Shown here in pieces: positions 25,196 through 38,100 of a DNA stretch of 64,000 nt; within the stretch, counting starts at the first letter, position 1, and every line of letters begins with the position of its first letter. The DNA comes from Chaunax sp. Z400 (Eukaryota; Chordata; Actinopteri; Lophiiformes; Chaunacidae). The stretch covers positions 21,061,001-21,125,000 of the forward strand of contig CM075188.1 of the NCBI GenBank assembly GCA_037577475.1, read 5' to 3'. The notes beneath the pieces were generated by a model. It did no database searches, was not told where the DNA came from, and saw only the letters and a list, made by a program, of their open reading frames with translations. The position numbers and the translations under genes were made by a program.

Positions 25196-25539
25196 CGTCA
25201 ACCACAGTCAGATCAGTCTGAAAACACGGTTTTCAAATTCACACAGGATGATGACATTTGAAACTGACATATGGCTGATGATGCTGATGTGTCTGTGGTT
25301 TTTTTTCCCCTGCTCTTTCAGACACGTGGGACGTTGCTGCACTGGTTCTTCAGATTTAACCACGTTCACCTGAACAAACCTCTGATACTTTGCCTCTCGA
25401 GGGGCACGAGCTAGAGAACAAAAACATCACATGATGACATCGCAGACAGTTTTTTTTCTGCTCTCACAGGACTGAGGTTTCATGGGGATAAAGAGATGGG
25501 AAATCATGAAGAGCAGTAGTCTAATAAGTAGTTATAGGC
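23776..25539. other. Intergenic, microsatellites only
   Basis: It holds a (GAA)n patch at about 24,730-24,755 and an (AT)n run at 25,165-25,192. Frames at 24.1-24.6 and 24.9-25.4 kb are not recognisable. Confidence 0.5.
25165..25192. repeat. (AT)n microsatellite
   Basis: Fourteen uninterrupted AT units. Confidence 0.97.
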
Positions 25540-26180
25540 CTAAGTCATGTTTCAACAACACTCTAAAGCCATGCTAGTTTGTCCCTGAGGCTGTCCTCTA
25601 GAATGAAACCAAGCCTTTGAGGTCTGTTTGGGATCATTGTCCTCTTGGAATGTCCAGTGACAGCCAAGCTTCTGCATCCTCACAGATGGCGAGATGTTTT
25701 CCTCTAGGATTTCCTGATACTTGATGGAATCCATCTTAACCTCTACACTCTGCAGGTTTCCAGTGCCCAAAGAAGCAAAGCAGACCCACAGCATCACTGA
25801 GCCACGGTCATGCGTCACTATAGGTAACGTGTTCTTTTCACCATAAGCTTCTTTCTACTCTTCCAGACGTACCACTGATCCATAGGCCCGAAATGTTACA
25901 AATTTGTTTCACAGCTCCACAGAACAGCATTCCAAAATCTCTGTGTCTTATCTAGATGGTTCTGAGCTACTGGAGCCGACTCTTCTTGTGCTTTTGGGTC
26001 AGCAGTGATGTAGCCTATGTCTAGGAGTTTGGGTATGGAGCCCTTCAACATGTCCTGTGCTCCTTACTGTGTCAGCTGAAACATCCGTCCTTGCTGCCAC
26101 CAAGTCTTACTGCAGGCCTTCTGCAGTTATTGGAGGGTTTTGTCCACCTGCCTCCTCAGGAGTCTGGTGGCAGCTGTCGA
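25540..26180 (-). pseudogene. Degenerate Tc1/mariner transposase
   Basis: The minus strand encodes broken pieces of a Tc1-type DDE transposase. An open stretch (25,552-25,818) contains GSVMLWVCFASLGTGNLQ, MDSIKYQEILEENI and WTFQEDNDPKQTSK, matching the conserved region around the second catalytic aspartate (family form 'QxDNDPKHTSK'). Upstream, in another frame and with a stop, 'HLDKTQRFWNAVLWSCET' matches the block normally carrying the first catalytic aspartate in 'WSDET', here replaced by Cys. Further upstream (to about 26,170) a weak match to the preceding DNA-binding/linker part is visible. Several stops and frameshifts, loss of the first Asp and an abrupt end after the second block make it inactive. 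Terminal inverted repeats were not located. Confidence 0.88.
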
Positions 26181-27649
26181 CAACTTCTTCCTTTCTGCCA
26201 CACCTTCTATTTTTGTGTATCCTTTTCCTTGCTTATGCAAGTCTATAATTTCTTCTCTCTCTTTTTGGATGGTTCACTGTACCTAGCCATATTGCTAACA
26301 TAAAGTAAAATGAGCTATTTAAACTGTTCTTGTGTGATTTGGTTATTAAAAACATCTCATAAATAGTATATTTTGCCAATAAACCTAATATACAAGACAG
26401 ACAGACAGATTCTATCCCACTGATTCTCACTGAGTTCATGTATGACCATCTTATATTTTGCCTTACCTGCATTCTAGAGTAAACTGAGCTAAAAGCCATG
26501 TAACCATGTAAACTGAAATAAAGAAGAGTCCTGCCTTCATACAGACGTGGACGTACTGCAGTGCAACGTCACTAAAAACTGAGTTGAGTTTTCATTTGCA
26601 TTATTAAGGTCAACTAAACGGCAGCTATTCTTATCTCAGAGTTAAAGTTATAACCTGCGTACATGTATCCCTGTCTGGCACGATGGCACTTTAAGAGACT
26701 GACGTTTAGATCTGGAGCAGATTTACTGATAGCTTTAGTAGAGCTGGAGATGTCTCGTCTCTTTCACAAAGTCTGTCTGCAGTTTCGTCAGTTCAGGATA
26801 CTATTTTTATTTTTAGATTAAAATTTTATTTTGGAACGTTCAGGATACCTTGCCTCACGCAACTCTGTTTATCTCCTCGCACCACCTTCGTCAGCACGAA
26901 CGTGTTGACCACAACTCTTATCTATATTACCAGCATTGAGAACAGTAAACACTTTTAGTTTCACTTTTCACAAGCGCGACAGGCCGTCATTGAAGGTTAC
27001 CAGAATCACAACACGGATTCCAAGCGATTACATTTGAACAAAATACAACTGAAGGCCCAAACCCACGTTTAATGTCAGCTTTCTTTAGAGTAGACACGAA
27101 AACATTCACAGAATATATGACGCAAAACTATGCTGAAGGAATGTGGATCTCAAAGGCAGCCAGTACTGAACAAACATATGAGTTTAAATGTGTGAAAGTT
27201 TAAAAGTTTTCCTATCATATGTTTTTGCAGTTTTTGAAAACAGTTTGTTTTCCACTTGAATGGAAAAGATATGTAGAAAGTCATCTGGGATCAATTTTGA
27301 GCTTCTGTTTTCTGTAGGAAGCACCCACTAAGTCTGTAGGGGCTGTACGACATCCACAGTCTCCTCCATCTCCCTGGGCTGTTGAGTTGATAGATGGATG
27401 CTTGAGCAGAGCCTCGTGCTTGGTTTCACATCTGGACTGAGGTGGTACGAAGGTCAGGTAAACATACCAACAACTGGAAAGATATTTAAGATGTCTCTGT
27501 CTTGAAGCAGTCAGGGCTAAGGTTGTCAAAGGCCAGGGTTTACAAACAACAGATGACAGAAATGAGGTTCCAAAATCTAATTTTCCAAAAAATGTAAGAA
27601 AAACAAACAAACTACATATTAGTCTTCTCTTTTTGGTTGATTTGATCAT
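26181..27649. other. Intergenic, no gene seen
   Basis: AT-rich DNA with one 122-codon minus frame at 27,281-27,649 that has no recognised motif. Confidence 0.5.
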
Positions 27650-27835
27650 TCTGTGGATTTAGTCACATTTAGTGACCTGCTTGATTTGAACGTCAGGATC
27701 AGCAAATCCAGTGGGATCCATCCTCTGGGAACCACAGATATTTGCACAAAATTTCACGGAAACCCATCAAGTTGTTGTGAAATGAAATTTCAGTCTGGAC
27801 AGATTAGAGCCAAGCTGCAAACATGGCTAAAAACT
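27650..27835. repeat. Probable teleost interspersed repeat
   Basis: Phrases such as 'ccatcctctgggaaccac', 'acaaaatttcacggaa', 'cccatcaagttgttg' and 'atttcagtctggac' match a dispersed fish sequence from memory. The 66-codon frame across it is a shadow. Confidence 0.45.
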
Positions 27836-30800
27836 TGCTTATTGCAACTTTAAAGATGGGAGAAAGACTTATGAATGTTTGATGGTGGTGTTTTTTGTTT
27901 TGCACGTCTGGAGTCTGAGTCCACTTATGTATCTCTGTGACACTGAATGGTAATATAATAATAGTCCTATATGAAAAATAAAGGAAGACAACCAGTGATT
28001 AGATACACATTGAAATCTAGCCTGTCATCACCCCCTCATGACATTTAATTTCACCGGATGTGGTTAAGTTGCAAATCATATGCTTACTTCCTCTGGTTAA
28101 GAGCAGCTGGTATAGAACAGAGCAAAATGTTCAGCTAACAAAGCTTTAATCCTCATAAATGTGTACATGTTGAAGCTGCCACTAGTCAGAGTCAGGTGAC
28201 AACACACACATTCACCGTTCACCCAAAGACTGAAAATAGAGTCAGTGGTTTGGAAATGATAAAACAAATACAGATATATTTGACAGCAGGTCATGAGCAT
28301 GATACAAGGGTCATTTAAATCCATTGCTTTCTCTTTCTTTATCTCGCTCTCTGTTTCCCTTCCCTCCACAGGCTGTTAAAATGTCACACATCAGTCAACT
28401 TTATTGCTCAGCCCTGCTGAGTTCATATCCTGCATCTCTCCCACAAGGTGGAACACACCTGAGATAGTGCACACAAAGGCCAGAGTCAGTAAAATGGCTT
28501 AATGGAGGGTCGGTCCTGAACAGTAATTCTGTTATGCAACAGTCACACTAAGCTAGCACACTAAGGGCAGGACTCAGGGACCATAAAATGTCTTCTATAT
28601 TCATACTAGCTGGAGCCCAACTTTTAAGTGAGGCGAACACAGCTATGACCTTTGTATCCATGAAAACCTGAAGATTTAAAAAGTATCCCAAAGAGACACA
28701 GAGGTAACAGCTGAAAAAACAAACACAAAAAAACTGTATCATGTTTTTAGTTGCTATTGGAATGTTGTCAGGGAACATTTTAATAATAGATCATTTTAGC
28801 AAACAATAATTTGTGACTTGACAGACATGTTCATCAGGAAAGTTTCCTGTTTTTACTTTTGAATCAGATCTTAAGCGACTGGCCTGAGCAGACTGGATTC
28901 ACACCTCTACCACCTGCTTACAATAATGCAATGCTTGAAGTTTACGAGCATCCAGGGTTTCTCTGGATAGTTCCTGTCTGCTAGAAATTATGTTTATATG
29001 CAATTAATTTATAAGGGAGTCATTATTTTTACTAATTTTACTTCCTGCCAAGAAAGTACCAATAACATATTTCGACTGTTTTATGGAACATCGAACCAAA
29101 AAAACCCAAACAATTTCTCCTAACCTTAACCAAAGTGCTTTAGTCGTCCAAAAGTAACTTAATGTTCAATTTTTTCTTTACTAATTACAACCAAACTGCC
29201 TTGAACAAAGTACATTCGTGCCTAAACCTAACCACAGACCCGACATCACAGACATGAGCTGTGGCGCATTTTGTATGCCTGCCATCAAACCCAACCACCT
29301 CCCTTTGTTTCAAACAGTCAAATAAATGTCTTTTAACTAAATTCAGACAGCAAGAATGTTTCCTTTACAAATATATTTGTTCTTGCATATCAGTCATACA
29401 TAAATGTAATTTCCCAGGTGATACGGTTGTTCCGGATTGTGTGCAGCTACCAACATCTTTGAAACTACTCATTCTGCAGACATAATAGTAAAGTAAGAAA
29501 AACATTTTTAAAAAGCCGCCCAGTTTAAAAAGGACTAAAATCACATAAGCCGACTGCAAGTAACTGAAAGAGCCACACTAGTCAGCAATGATTCACAGCT
29601 GACAGTGCATTTTCAAAAGGACTTACCATTTAATCAGCATTAATGGACAAACAGTGGATAGTTGGCTGCTGGCAACACTAAATATGTGGTTATGCAGAGT
29701 ATGTGTGTATTTTAAACTTAAAAAAAGAAGTTGCACTGGCATAATTACTGATCACTTTAATTCTTATTTCTCCTGTTGGGACATGCAGGAGCTTGAAACC
29801 AATGTGAAAAAGAACTCAAACTTTACACAGCATTTTGTCATGATTTTAGTTTAGTTAGTTCCTGTTTTATTTGGTGATTTCTTACTTTCTTACTTTACTT
29901 ACTTATGTGTCATGCTTTGCTTTAAACTTCCTGTTTTTCCTCACCTCACCTTGATTACATTCCCTTGTCCCTAATTAGCCTTATGTTTATTTAGTCTTGT
30001 GCTTCCTGCTCAGTCAAGCGCTACAGCCTCTGTTAATCACCAACATCAATCACTTACTTAAGACAAATTAACATGAACGTTATGCACAAATATTTCACGA
30101 CTGTTTTCATCACAAATGAATGAAAATTATTCACACCTCACATGCATGCTCAATCTTATTTTCCTGCCATCACAGTCTGGGTCGTCAATTGTTATCAGCT
30201 GTTCGCATCAGCCGGTCACATCTATCCAATAGCACGGCTCACACACCTTCATTGTCAGCCTATCATGTTGCTGCTGTCTTTTTAAATTTGACTCTCCATT
30301 CCTAGTTCTTTCATCGTGCTGTTTCTCTACCTCGACATCACCACCCAGACTTCAAAGATTCACCAAGGTCATCAGCCACCACCACCAGTGTCTGGACTCC
30401 AGGGGGGGATATATATCTTGCTGCTGCTCAGGACAGACACCCTTTGATCTCAATCTCCCCGAAGAGTCTAAGCAGCAAAGACTTTCTGACAGCAAAGACT
30501 TTCCAACATATTAATTATCACATATCATTTAATGTAATAAACATTCTTATTTAGTTCAACCACTAGTCTCTCCTGATTGAACCTGCTTCTATCTTTTGCT
30601 GCCGTCTCAATTTGTTGGCTTTGTAGGTCAGGATAGAGAACCGCAACATGTTATCCTACCTTAAAAGCGTAACCATCCACAGCTCTATACAGCAACTGAT
30701 GAGAGCAGGTTTTATGCATGTCTTCAAGTTCATCTGAAAGGCCAGGTTAGGACCAGAATCAGGATCAAATTTAAGTGTCTCGCTCAAGGGCACTTAGGGA

Positions 30801-32042
30801 CTGAGAGTGTTGCTCATTAACTTTGTGTGCATTTTCCAATTAATCTGCGATTAACCTGGCACCCTTCCGTGTATGAACCTACTTCTCTGAGCTTTAGGTC
30901 ACTGCTGCCATAAATAGGTTCACTGTGGGAAAGAACACAGTAAGGAGACACAAGGGAGGATCAGTAGCATCATTTGGGATTCAAACTAAAGTGTAGACAC
31001 CAGAGATAACATCACACTTCAAACAAATACATTTGTTTACACTTGCCCTACTCATTTCTTAAGATGTTGAGGCATTGGTGCCATGTGTATTTGAAAAGAG
31101 ACCCATATTGACTTTTCTATAAAATAGCGAGTTGTTAAATGAATCACTGCTCCGCTTTTAATCGGTCCATGAACAGTCAAAGTGCACAGTGTATGGAAAA
31201 CATTAACCTAAGACTACATTGTTCATTGGCACCAGTCTGATCAACCTGAGCCTAATCCAGAGGAGGTTGCACTCAGGAAAGCAGTCACTGTATTCTGAAA
31301 CTATTAACTTTTATTTAGAATTCAAATTCAGTCATTTAATTTCCACATTTGCTTTTGACCACAAACAGCATCACTTTAAGACATCTGTTACACTTGTCCT
31401 AAAATACAGCTGGATTGCAACCTGTAGAAATGTAGACAACAGAAAGTAAAAGTTTGTAACCAGCACAGCATAAGCTTGCTTAGCTTTATAAAATTAGGAT
31501 TGTCTCAACATAAAGTAGCCTACTCTAAGCATTAGGATCATGTGGAGGAGACGTGACGTCAAAGTTCAAATGTGGTGAGCAAGTCCGATTAGTAGGAACA
31601 TTTATTTTTTTAACTTTGACAGCCTTGGTCATCTACCATGATGACAAAAATGCAAACATCATTGTAAGAATGTTCTTTTTTTGATCTTGAATTGTTGTTG
31701 TTTGTTAATATTTTGAATTGGTGAAAATGATGGGTTCTATTTGTGCTGTTTCACACTTCTAGTTTGTGGTTCTGATACAAATTTAAATTCAAGGAACCTT
31801 TATTTCATTTCAAGAAATAGAAAGATAGATTGTCAAACACATGAATGATTAAGTCCCTTTGGTCTTAAGATGAACTTGTATGGGAGGGAAACTGTAGGTT
31901 CAATAATACGCCCATGTAATCTGTAATTAATCAATGAAAGTGATTGGGTGTGTATGACACACAGACCGAGACTCATTTTGAAATAGTTCACTTTATTGGC
32001 CTTTTTGCAAGCATTTTGCAAGTCCTTCAAAAACTGCGGTAT
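27836..32042. other. Intergenic, possible repeats, no gene
   Basis: At about 29,060-29,240 there are CCTAAACCTAACC-like phrases seen in fish repeats. At about 29,840-30,660 the segment opening 'tttagtttagttagttcctg' and later 'catcagccaccaccaccag' resembles a dispersed fish element, but I cannot define ends. No exon is supported. Confidence 0.4.
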
Positions 32043-32164
32043 GAGTCCTATAAAAGCTTGTGAGCATGGTGGTTCACCCAGATCTTTAGTGCACAGAAAC
32101 AGCAGTGTGAGTGCTATTAAAGCTTGTGACATGGCAGTCACCCAGATCTTTATAGTGCACAAAG
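32043..32164 (+). repeat. Local tandem duplication, 66-bp period
   Basis: Copy 1 (32,043-32,098) and copy 2 (32,109-32,164) both read GAGT-CTAT-AAAGCTTGTGA, then 'cacccagatcttta', then 'tagtgcaca'. They differ by a few substitutions and compensating indels. The frames over it are short. Confidence 0.85.
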
Positions 32165-35100
32165 CTAAAGGCAAGTCTCATTGCTTCAGGAGGTAACTGG
32201 GTCACATGAACTACTGCTTCAAACGTTGAGGGGCATTGGGGGCATCATATTAAGACAAATTTAAACATGACTTTATTGATGCAGTTGAAATAAATAAATA
32301 CATTTCTACCATTTTCCATTCATATTTAATCATTCTTTCTATTGGGAGAACCTATTACAACACTAAACCTCATGCTCTTTGCTCCCATTCTTTTTTTTTT
32401 TTATCACATTCATAAACTTGACCTTTGTCTCTGTCTGTCTTCTTATCTGAATCTTATTGAAAGTCACCAGAGCTCTGTTTACATGGGGACTCTTCCCTCG
32501 ATTAGCCTTTGTTTTGCTTACCAATAAAGCCTGACGTCAGTCCCTAGGTCAGCACTTCCTCCCATGGGACAACCGCAAGAGGATGAGCAATGAGCAGTGA
32601 GTATGATTAAAAACTCACAGAGAGAGCTGTGTTCACTCTGACAGATGTGTCATATAACCTACAGAAATGGTGTGATGGCAAAATAAAAGTGACCGCAAAT
32701 TGACACATGTGGGATACCATAGTGAAGAAAGAAGTTCATGCTGACAGTGAGACAAATGCCCCCCATTTATAACTATTTATCGCAACTATAATGTAGAAGG
32801 ACATTTTAAGTGTTAATGCACAGTATTTGTCATATTATTACATATGTGCTTTAGATTGCCACTCATTATGTTTATGCACCAGCCTCCACTTTTGGGTGTG
32901 CACAGGAGGAGTTATATGCGCATACAACTATATTATTCAAGTTTATGAAATGTTTATGTACTGTTTATGACTGTTATATGGCGCGGGGGTGGGGGGTGTT
33001 CTGGTCAAGTGTTGTTTTCTATTTGATAATAACCTGACAGCATGGGCTTTAATTATCTTTTAGTAATTTTAACTTCTATCTGAACAAGGAGGTAATGACT
33101 TAAATGGATTGCTCCTCAGCACATACAGGCTAATCTGCAAGAAATGCATTGGAGGGACAGGGCACTGACCTTTTTGATTATTTAAATTCATTCACTGTCT
33201 GACCTTTTGACATACGACAGGAATACAACAATAACTACTTTGTCCCACCCCAGAAGATAAATATTTGAGCCAGCAAACACTAAACAATAAGTCTGTATTT
33301 GATTCATTTTCACTTTCCCTTGCTGCTCTCCTCCATCAGCTCTTGTTGACTGCAGCCTATCAAGGAAGTTTGATATCAACCCCTAATGTCTCAACCAACC
33401 ACAGCCCATCGTCTATCCCTGGAGGGAGTTACACCTCCCCTCACCAGATCAGATCACTCCAAACAAGGAGCCTCTCATGGCGGGGCAACAACAAGTCTGA
33501 GACTGGCCGAATCAAATTACACTCACAATAACATTTACATTTCAGGCATTTATCTCACACCGGAGCTACTGGCAGTGTGTGCAGGAATACAGTAAGCTTC
33601 AGTTCCAATGGCACTTCAGGAGACCAGAAGTGATGAGGTCAGGGGTCAGAGAGAGAGAGAGAGTGTCTTGATGTGACAGCCAGTATGAACAGAAAGAATA
33701 ATTACAGCAAGCATACAATGTTAGGACTTGAATAATTGTGAACCTATGCTTTAAATCATAAGTGTCTATGATTCTCAAGGTGGGATCTGTAGCTATGGAT
33801 CTATCCAATCAGCTGTGTCATTGCTTTATCAAATAAAAGTACTGCTTTGCCTTTTGCGTGTCGTCGTTCTTGATTTTAATTGATATCGGACACAATAGGA
33901 GATGTAGCATCATATTACAGACTGTAATGGATACAGTCTTCTCCATTGTTTCCACCAGGGCTGATCATATGGTGAACATTACAGCAGCCATAAATAAAAG
34001 CAAAACTATCTAGTTCTAATTTCTAAAGTTCTAAAGGTCTAAAAAGTACCTAGTTGACTCAGCAATGACAAATAGATACCCTGTGCACTCATGAGCAATT
34101 TTTTTTACTTTACAGGAATGCTTGTTTCACTTTCTGTATGACAATGTTTTTTAGTATTTAATCTTATCCCCAGTTTTCCGGTTTAGCATTGTGAGCTATT
34201 TCCTTTACAGTTTTTAATTCCCTTTTCATTTTATGTATAGTTTTGGCTCATTGCTTCCTACCAATACCAGTCTTTCCATATAGCTATGACCACAGAAACT
34301 TTATTTCATAAAAGGAGGAAAAGTTTCAGATTCAGGATTCAGACAACTTTATAAATGAATAAATAAAATAAATGAACAAACACACAAAAGTATAGCAGTA
34401 ACATTCGAATATCAACATGTCAACATGTCAGTGACAACAGATCAGCGTATGGTGAACACACTCTGGCACCCGCAGATCATCACGTATTGGATTAAGCAAT
34501 ACAATACAATACAACACACAAGCTTAAGAGGGGAAGAAACAAGAGGCACTTGCAGTTTACCTGAAGTACAGGGACTGGTCTACATTCCAATTACTCCTGT
34601 CAGCATTTAGTTGCCCGATACCAGAAGGAATGAATAAATTAGTAACAGGTTGTTCTCCTCAGAGGTGCATGATAGTGCAGGCCTGAGGGCATTAAAGCAA
34701 ATTCATTGAAGAGAACACAGTCAGATTGGCTAATAATTCCATATGTTTAAGTTTATAAGTTTAATAAGGTTGGAAAGTTTGCATGCACAGTCTCATTTCT
34801 TCACACACATTTTTATTTTTGATCTATTAAATGAAAAACATTACTGATAGAAACCTTAGATGTAGGTGCTGCTTAATACTTCTTTTTTTTTTTGTCACAG
34901 CCCCCACCAATAGGCGAAGTGCGAATTCAAAAGAATCAGACCAATCACAATGACCCAGAACAGACACATCCAGGCTGAAACGATAGTAACTGGGCAGATA
35001 TTTATTAATCTTCTTTTGTTGTGGAAAAAAAACCAAGGTTCTTCCAGCTTAATACAGAAGTAAGTATGATTAGATTATTTGTTGAGTGTTTTAAATGCTG

Positions 35101-38100
35101 TTTGGTTGACTCTGATGGGATTAGATATTGTCCAGTCAATAGTATGAATGCATAAGCCTCCTTCTCAAGGAGTGCAGGAGCAAAGATCATCACCTGTTAC
35201 TTTCAGCCAACTGGAATTTTAAATGCAAAATGTGAAAATAATGTGGTTGCATGAAATTGGCCCAAGTTTATCTCGTCTCTTCCTTCTATATATTTCAACA
35301 TTATCAGAGAATGAGCTCTTGTTTCTTCTCTCGCCGTATTTACGTCTTGTTTTGCAGTCTTAGAACAATATGTTCTTTTGGCTATGGAAAGCAAGATGAT
35401 TGGGCAATACCTTCAAGTCAAAACTCATCAGCTTACCCCCACTATTGTTTTTCTGCTCTGCAGCTTTGAAAGAGAGCGAAAGAGAGAGAGAGAGAGGGAG
35501 CTACAGTATGTGCTAATCATGCAGTCTTTCCAAGAAAAATACATTCCTGAAGGCTGCTTTCGTGTTTGTCACATTATGAAGAAAGTTTCTCCTGTAGGAT
35601 TGGCAGGCAGCCAGCTCTCCTAGCCAAACAACCGGGCCACGTGCACGTCGCACGGGAGGGGAAATGGCTTGTATTTGCCTTCTACGCATTTAACACAGGG
35701 GGAATACATTTGTAGTCCATCTGACCAATTTACTGTGTGCTAGCATGTAACCACAATCTGACCTGACTGAAACTACACTTTGTAATTGAAGCGCCTGATT
35801 GAAGTTAAAGCGTGATTTTACCGTATGTTTTAATCCATTTTCCAAATTCCACATGGTGTCACACATCTACACCATATAAATGTGGTGAGTTTTAATGATC
35901 AGATGTTTCCTTATGAATTGAGGGGGAAAAAAACTCTCCCAATTCTTCAGCAAAATAAACCATTAAAAAATTGGATTATCTGAAATATTGTCACAAAACA
36001 GAGTGTTTTTTAGCTTTAAAAGCTGATGATATGTGGATTGCACAAGACAGGAATATTTACTGTGTAAATCATTTCATTACTACAATATCTATGATGTATC
36101 AAAGAGAGGTTTATCAGGTTTATCCTATAAATTTTCTAATTTCATCAATTGTAAATTACATGTTTGTATTTATAGGTCTGTAAACAAACCTGAGGAGGTA
36201 TTGGCAGGACTTTCAATATACATTTTAAGAAATGAATCCTGTCCACTGGTAACTGCACAAATTCTAACATGACACTACTTTAAAATCACATTGTAGCTTA
36301 TGGCGATTTCCCCTCAAGCTACTGAATTTTGATTTTTGTGTTAAAATTCATCACATCATGCATTTTGGATTCGGTGTGGAGCCTCCATTGTACTGGGGAT
36401 GAGTCACGAACAAAGCGCTGCACAGAGCCCTGGCTTGGCATGCAGCTCTCTGCTGTCTGCTCTGTGTCCCATCTGAAGTTCGACTGATTTCCATGAGGTC
36501 TTGAAAAAAGAGCTGCAAGTTGATCCTGCTCTGTCTTTCGAGTCAACAAGGCATCGATGTGCACCAACACTGTCATCCTGATGCCACAGCACATATGCCC
36601 AGGACATGTGGGCCTCACATGGTCGAACAAGACACCATCCTGATGTTGACTTCAAAGGATTAATATACGACTCAAACTTCGCCTCCAAATGCCACAATTT
36701 CACTTTGACATAATAATCGCAAAATCAACACTTTTTTTCAAAGATATAACAAAAACGGTTAAAAGATTTAAATCTAGAATTTAAGCAAATATGTCAGTTT
36801 TTTGTCTGTCTGCCATTTTTGAGTCAGAGTGAAATATCTTAACAAATATTGCATGCATTGCATGAATTTTGGTAAAACACAACCATGTCCTCTGAGCATG
36901 TTTGCATGCCTGCTATAGTATTAAACTCAAAGCCTTATACTGTACTGATGTGAAGCCTCAGAGGCGCAAACATGGCTGTAGCCTCTTAATCTCATTGATT
37001 TGTGTTCAAGAATACAACCTGACTTCTTGAGAAAATTGTACAAAAAACATTTTGATCAAAATAAACTGTCCTCGTCTCCTCTGCCATCATCGTGATGCAG
37101 CTGCAGAGGACATTAGAGAGCTGGTTTGACTTTCAATTAGCTGGCTTGACTTTCAACAACAAAAACCTTTGTTTTCACAGTGTTGCTCATTACCCTGACC
37201 CAAGCTCAAAGAACAGAGACTTCATTTAACTTTTTGGTCCTTAAGACAAAACATACTGCATTCCACTGCAGCACAGCACATAACAAATACTGATGATGTC
37301 TTCCAAAACAACCCAGGGATTCGTCCTCCCATTCAGATGTCTCAATGATGGGGGGGGAAGCAACTGGTGCTTGTTTTGGTTTGTCTGCCACAGTTCCCTC
37401 CAATCTTGTTGTGCTTTTTTCGGATTTACTGATTTTAAGCACAAGAATGACAACAAGTCCGAATGACTGACTTCCTCCCGGCAACCTTGAAGTCTTTCCT
37501 GCTCAGGCGTATCCTGATTTAGTACTTTCTGTATTCACTTTTATCCACAGACGAAACAGGTAACATTGATGTCATATATCCTGATAAGGCCGACTCAACA
37601 CATCACAGATAGGACGAGTCACACAGTTAGACAGCTCCGTTGATAGAGCAGCTGAAAGATGCTGTTTGCCGACCACAGTATACAATGTAATCATACAGCA
37701 TATTATAGGTCTGTTTCTTAGTTTCATTGTGACTCCAGAACACTACATGGGGAACAAGTTAGACATGATTAAAACCAAATATGAAAATTAATGCATTATA
37801 CAAAACTAATGCACATTTTAAATTTCTATGCACTTGCCTACTTACACTATGGGCCACAATACATTTTAATAGTTGCCAATGTTATGCATACTTTTTATAT
37901 CTTTCGGTTTTTGTCCTCTAAATATATTCTAAGACTGTTCTAAATTCTTTATCTTTATTTTATAGCACAGCATCATTGAAAGTATGCAAGCCTTTATCTC
38001 GCTGCACATACTGTATGAGTTGTGTACTTTTCCCATCTTCCTAAAGTTGTTTGTTGCAGCTATAGAGGTGGCATGTTTTGAAGCCACGAATCACACAAAA

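Noticed and set aside
27281..27649. 122-codon minus-strand open frame
   Set aside because: No family resemblance and it abuts a dispersed repeat, so a chance frame is the simpler reading.
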